64,000 nucleotides of DNA from assembly GCA_943369665.1 (NCBI GenBank), contig CALRNX020000002.1, positions 1-64,000 of the forward strand, in the 5' to 3' direction. Positions 60,188-64,000 of the stretch are shown here, one piece after another; the first letter of the stretch is position 1, and each line of letters starts with the position of its first letter. The position numbers and the translations under genes are program-made. This DNA is from UKL13-3 sp943369665. Its GTDB lineage: Bacteria; Bacteroidota; Bacteroidia; UKL13-3. The notes under the pieces are model-generated. The model had not been told where the DNA came from. It worked only from the letters and a program-made list of their open reading frames with translations, and did no database searches.

Positions 60188-61493
60188 CTTCTACTAACGT
60201 TTCAAGTTTCATTCCTCTCGACCCTTTCATGAATATATTTTTAGCATTAAATGGGTTTGCCCTTATATAACTTATAACATCATTGGTTGTTGCAAATTGT
60301 TTCATATTGGTGTTCACCTTTTGCTTGGCAAACTCTTCTCCAACAAACCATACTTCTTCAATATTTAATGTTGAACAAAAAGAAACCATGTTACGGTGTT
60401 CTTCATCTGCAAATTTTCCCATTTCAAACATATCTCCAACAATAGCAATTTTTGCATTAAAAGGCATTGCTGCGAAGTTTCTCAATGAAGCTTCAAGGCT
60501 ACTGGGATTGGCATTATAAGCATCCAGATAAATCGTATTTGTACCCTTTTTGATAACCTGGGAGCGATTATTCTGAGGAGCATAAGCCTCTACGCCTTTT
60601 TGAATATTAGCATCCGATAAACCCATATATTTACCTACACATACTGCAGCCATAATATTGTCGAAGTTATAATCACCGCTCAATTTGCTTGTTACTTCAA
60701 TCTCCGCAGCTACCGATTCATATTCGTAAGTAAACACAATTTCTGGGCGGAGCATTTTTGCTTTACCTACACAATTCGCCAAAGCGTTTTTTACATCATC
60801 ATTAGCTGCATAGGTTACTTTATTGTTCAACCTGCTCGCCATGAGCATCAGCCACTCATCATTTGCATTTACAAATGCCAAACCATTATGTTTGTTCAAG
60901 TAATAATACAACTCGCTGTTAGACTGTGCTACGCCCTCCATACTCCCGAATCCCTCCAAATGATCCTTTCCATTATTGGTAATCAAACCTAAATCAGGCT
61001 TTGCTATTTCACACAACGCTGCATTTTCACCCACATGATTCGCACCCATTTCAATAATGGCAACTTCATGTTGATTTGTTAATTGCAACAACGTCAGTGG
61101 TAAACCAATATGGTTATTAAAATTGCCCGGAGTTGCAAGCACTCTATACTCTTGTTGAATAACCGATGTAAGTAATTCTTTTGTAGTTGTCTTACCATTC
61201 GAGCCCACAATTGCCAGCACTTTACAACTCATTTGCATCCGATGATGTGCAGCGAGATCCTGCAATGTTTTTAATACATCATCGACCAACACAAAACGGT
61301 CATCCAACTTAAATGCTGCATCATCAATCACTGCATAAGCTGCGCCACTATTTATTGCCTGACTGGCAAAATGATTGGCATTAAAGTTAGGACCTTTCAA
61401 TGCAAAAAACAATGACCCTTCCGAAATTTTGCGAGTATCCGTATTTACAACCGGATGTTTAAGGAAAATCTCATACAAGTCGGATAAATTCAT
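60177..61493 (-). CDS. murF: UDP-N-acetylmuramoyl-tripeptide--D-alanyl-D-alanine ligase
   Basis: A 438-residue ligase that adds the D-Ala-D-Ala dipeptide in peptidoglycan synthesis. The ATP loop is GSNGKTTTKE (about residues 97-106), followed by TPGNFNNHIGLPLTLL and the conserved central-domain block EMGANHVGE; the C-terminal domain has NNRSQVIKKGTNTIYLDAYNANP and GDMFEMG. The length is normal. It overlaps ispF at the stops. murF also lies next to gldJ in Flavobacterium, as I recall, so its place by the T9SS locus may be conserved. Confidence 0.95.
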   Translation of the reverse strand: MNLSDLYEIFLKHPVVNTDTRKISEGSLFFALKGPNFNANHFASQAINSGAAYAVIDDAAFKLDDRFVLVDDVLKTLQDLAAHHRMQMSCKVLAIVGSNGKTTTKELLTSVIQQEYRVLATPGNFNNHIGLPLTLLQLTNQHEVAIIEMGANHVGENAALCEIAKPDLGLITNNGKDHLEGFGSMEGVAQSNSELYYYLNKHNGLAFVNANDEWLMLMASRLNNKVTYAANDDVKNALANCVGKAKMLRPEIVFTYEYESVAAEIEVTSKLSGDYNFDNIMAAVCVGKYMGLSDANIQKGVEAYAPQNNRSQVIKKGTNTIYLDAYNANPSSLEASLRNFAAMPFNAKIAIVGDMFEMGKFADEEHRNMVSFCSTLNIEEVWFVGEEFAKQKVNTNMKQFATTNDVISYIRANPFNAKNIFMKGSRGMKLETLVEVIS

Positions 61494-61562
61494 TTTAAGT
61501 TAATTTTTAGTTTCTGCTGCAAATTATTAGCGTATATTTACTTAAACAAATATTCAACACAA

Positions 61563-63938
61563 ATGAATCGATTACTTATACTCCCATTGCTGTTGGTTTG
61601 TATTATGGGTAGTGCACAAACGTACAAGTTCTACTACTCCAATACCCCAAAATTCATGAAAGGAACTGATACATTAGCTTTTCCATTCACCGGAGGAGTA
61701 AATACACCCCAGTTTTCAAATATTGATCTGAACAATGATGGGAAAAAAGATCTTTTTGTTTTTGACAGGTCTACTTATAAGGTGTTGTGTTTTGTTAATA
61801 CACCCCAAGGCTTTGTGCATGCACCACAATACGAAGCCCTGTTTCCACCCATGCAATCATGGGCCTTGTTAAGGGATTTTAATGGTGATGGCAAAGAAGA
61901 TATTTTTACTGAAATCATCAACAATCAGGCGTATTTGCCTAATCCGGGAACAGTTACAACCAGCGGTCTGAGGATTCTTAAAAACAACGGTACAGGCTCG
62001 CCTGTTTTCACTCCTATTAATAATCAGGTAAAAGATACCGGACGAAGTGGAATGGGATTTCCGCAACCAGATCCATCATCTTCCCTCCCTCCTCGTAATG
62101 TTTTAATTAACTCATTGGATATACCTTCTATTGAAGATATGGACGGAGATGGAGATGTTGATATTCTCTCTTTTCAAGGACAAGATCTTAGTCCACAATA
62201 CCTCGAAAATTATAAAATAAACAAGCATAATATTGTGTATCCACTTGACAGTACACGCTTTATCATGCGCGATTTATGCTGGGGAGGAATACAGTATAAC
62301 CCAAATGCAGGATATAATAGTTTTAACATGCATTACAATCGAAGTGAACTTTCGGCATGTTATTACCGCTTATATGAAAAGCAACAAAAACATTCAGGAA
62401 CTACAATGTTGTTTCTTGATTTGGATGGTGATGGTGTAAAAGATATGATCTACGGTGATGTGGGATACAACAATCTCATCTCTTTGAAAAACGGTAGAAA
62501 TTTACATCCATTCGGTCACGATTCGATCATTTCTCAGGATACGCTTTTCCCCAAAAATACTACCCCATTCAATTTTATCAATTTCCCTGCAGCTTATTAT
62601 GTTGACATGGATAATGATTCATTGAAAGAATTGCTTGTAACCACCAACAACCAGGTTGGCGTAAAAAACACTCAGAATGTTTGGGTATACGATAATACCG
62701 GAACAAATGCCAAACCTGTATTCTCTTATATCGGAACTGATTTTTTTATGTTTAACCAAACCTTGGATTTTGGCTCCCGAACAGTTCCTTTAATTGCAGA
62801 TGTTGACGGTGATGGAATCAATGACCTATTGGTTGCCACAAGCGGTGATTACGAAAAATCGCTTAATGTTAAGGACCAACTCTATTTCTTTAAAAATATC
62901 CGCACCAATAATCAACCTGCCTACCAACTTATTGACAGTAATTTTTTGAATCTGACGAATGATACCCCGATCTTGGAAATGCACCCTACTTTGGGAGACT
63001 TGAATGGAGATGGGAAAAAGGACTTAATCATTGGCAACTCAAATGGTAAACTGGAGTATTATTTGAACACAACTACTGGTCAAACTGTTAGTTACGCCCT
63101 ACAAACTCGTTCTTTAGCCGACATTGACGTAGGAAACAATTCTGCTCCACAAGTTTTTGATTTAAACAAAGATGGTAAACCTGATTTATTAGTGGGCAAT
63201 AAGGCCGGGGTTATTCAATACTTTGAGAACAATGGAACGGTTTCAAATCCATCGTTCTCGAATATTCCGACAATTGACACCCTTGGAGGCGTTGTTACAC
63301 GATTACAATTTGTGAGTAGCGGAGGGTATGATCAAATCGAACCTTCTGGATACGCAGTGCCATTTGCCGTTAATTTAGATGGAGTAGATTCTACAACCGA
63401 ACTTTTAGTTGGCACAAGTAGTGGCGAAGTAAGACTGTATATAAATGTATCGGCAACAAAAACTCCTTTTCAACGTGTGAATAATATTTTTGCCCCAAGT
63501 CAAACGGCAACTGCCGCAAATACAAGATTTGGACAACGGTCGGTTCCATTCGCAGCCAATTTAGATAATGATACTAAACTTGATATCATTATTGGGAATA
63601 TGGGTGGAGGATTAAATTTGTATGCGTCCATTCCATCGGTAATTGATACGGGAGGCGGACCTAATAAAGCATTAATAGAGTATGACGCCAATATTCATAC
63701 CATCAAATTATTCCCCAATCCGGCCTCGAACCAAATTGAATTTGACACCTATAACTTAAAGGAAGAAATGCTATATGTAATAGTTGATGTATTAGGTAAA
63801 ACAATGCAAACCGGTTTGGTTAACCATCATTTTGCAACACAGAAAATAGCAACCGAAACACTCAATGATGGAATGTACTTTTTGCTCCTGAAAGGTCAAC
63901 AGCAAAAATTCTCAGCTCGTTTTTGGATTCAGCGATAA
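61563..63938 (+). CDS. FG-GAP/VCBS repeat protein with T9SS type A sorting domain
   Basis: A 791-residue exported protein with a signal peptide ending near SAQT. At least eight calcium-loop motifs of the type D-x-D/N-x-D-G-x-x-D are spread along it: DLNNDGKKD, DFNGDGKED, DMDGDGDVD, DLDGDGVKD, DVDGDGIND, DLNGDGKKD, DLNKDGKPD and NLDNDTKLD. Their spacing fits the blades of FG-GAP beta-propellers. The last about 80 residues are a type A sorting domain (IKLFPNPASNQIEF, VIVDVLGKTMQTGL, LNDGMYFLLLKGQQQKF). It is a likely PorU/PorV client, possibly an adhesin. Confidence 0.92.
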   Translation: MNRLLILPLLLVCIMGSAQTYKFYYSNTPKFMKGTDTLAFPFTGGVNTPQFSNIDLNNDGKKDLFVFDRSTYKVLCFVNTPQGFVHAPQYEALFPPMQSWALLRDFNGDGKEDIFTEIINNQAYLPNPGTVTTSGLRILKNNGTGSPVFTPINNQVKDTGRSGMGFPQPDPSSSLPPRNVLINSLDIPSIEDMDGDGDVDILSFQGQDLSPQYLENYKINKHNIVYPLDSTRFIMRDLCWGGIQYNPNAGYNSFNMHYNRSELSACYYRLYEKQQKHSGTTMLFLDLDGDGVKDMIYGDVGYNNLISLKNGRNLHPFGHDSIISQDTLFPKNTTPFNFINFPAAYYVDMDNDSLKELLVTTNNQVGVKNTQNVWVYDNTGTNAKPVFSYIGTDFFMFNQTLDFGSRTVPLIADVDGDGINDLLVATSGDYEKSLNVKDQLYFFKNIRTNNQPAYQLIDSNFLNLTNDTPILEMHPTLGDLNGDGKKDLIIGNSNGKLEYYLNTTTGQTVSYALQTRSLADIDVGNNSAPQVFDLNKDGKPDLLVGNKAGVIQYFENNGTVSNPSFSNIPTIDTLGGVVTRLQFVSSGGYDQIEPSGYAVPFAVNLDGVDSTTELLVGTSSGEVRLYINVSATKTPFQRVNNIFAPSQTATAANTRFGQRSVPFAANLDNDTKLDIIIGNMGGGLNLYASIPSVIDTGGGPNKALIEYDANIHTIKLFPNPASNQIEFDTYNLKEEMLYVIVDVLGKTMQTGLVNHHFATQKIATETLNDGMYFLLLKGQQQKFSARFWIQR

Positions 63939-63954
63939 GGAGGATTACTCCTTA
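63934..63954. terminator. Hairpin at the convergent end of two genes
   Basis: ATAAGGAG pairs with CTCCTTAT around a GATTA loop, an 8-bp perfect stem that includes the stop codons of both genes. T-rich DNA on the plus side is short. Confidence 0.45.
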
Positions 63955-64000
63955 TTTGCTTTATCAATGCGCTGTTTAATTGATTTTAAATCTTTAGCCA
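63945..64000 (-). CDS. C-terminal end of a minus-strand gene (runs off the right edge)
   Basis: On the minus strand a frame enters at the edge and reads AKDLKSIKQRIDKANKE to the stop at 63945-63947. It is helix-like and charged. It is too short to name, but the shared hairpin with the convergent gene supports a real gene end. Confidence 0.4.
   Translation of the reverse strand, partial: AKDLKSIKQRIDKANKE

Overview
The window is chromosomal DNA of a Bacteroidota bacterium, probably outside the Bacteroidales (Flavobacteriales, Sphingobacteriales or Chitinophagales type). The evidence is the type IX secretion (T9SS) machinery (GldJ, two PorP/SprF paralogues, PorU, PorV), secreted proteins with T9SS type A and type B sorting domains, the Bacteroidota-type GlmU-like nucleotidyltransferase, several conserved Bacteroidota proteins of unknown function, low GC, and promoters of the Bacteroidota form TTG-N18..22-TAnnTTTG. 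Most of the window is core genome. I see no phage, insertion sequence, integrase, CRISPR array or recognisable defence system.

Layout. 1-3000: the N-terminal part of a secreted protein (minus), then an MbnP-like lipoprotein followed by a di-haem peroxidase lipoprotein (MbnP/MbnH-like pair). 3000-7500: yajQ, a retropepsin-like protease, mdh, scoAB, and a plsY-clpS pair. 7500-11900: a gene for a secreted protein of about 1,444 residues with no recognised domain, directly upstream of plsY. 12000-20400: mostly minus-strand housekeeping genes (fabV, tpiA, a GlmU-like protein, L31, HU, aroK, a DoxX-type protein, a DUF1599 protein). Within it lie a plus-strand phosphoribosyltransferase, a DUF2007 protein and a broken zinc-ribbon gene. 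20400-28700: folP-cdaA, a TPR lipoprotein, a CoA-binding protein, pheT, a coiled-coil gene, zapA, rny and a DUF3332 lipoprotein. 28700-36900: a type B T9SS cargo protein, small unknown proteins, a SprT-like protein, a TauE/SafE permease, an S41 protease, then yidD-rnpA-rpmH and a small lipoprotein. 36900-45000: der, era, initiator tRNA-fMet, guaB, a class III aminotransferase, a deoxyhypusine-synthase-like enzyme, and an ECF sigma / membrane protein / Spy-like operon. 45100-50800: rmuC, a LolA-like protein, gpmI plus a lipoprotein, and DUF4783-nadC. 50800-64000: the T9SS locus (gldJ, porP, porP on minus; porU, porV on plus) with ispF and murF, then an FG-GAP repeat protein with a type A sorting domain, and the tail of a minus-strand gene at the edge.

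How the genes fit together. The secretion genes give the outer-membrane ring parts, sortase and shuttle (GldJ, PorU, PorV) and PorP/SprF-type anchors for surface proteins. The proteins at 28738 and 61563, and perhaps the partial one at the left edge, are likely cargo. The other genes serve central metabolism (mdh, sco, tpiA, gpmI, guaB, nadC, folP), envelope building (plsY, fabV, GlmU-like, murF), RNA and ribosome function (rny, rnpA, rpmH, L31, der, era) and c-di-AMP signalling (cdaA).

I did not find a convincing undescribed system. The items most worth a second look are the guaB leader with two hairpins, the broken zinc-ribbon gene, the TTCGAA-type repeat inside pheT, the MbnP/MbnH-like pair, the giant secreted protein and the bacterial deoxyhypusine-synthase-like gene.
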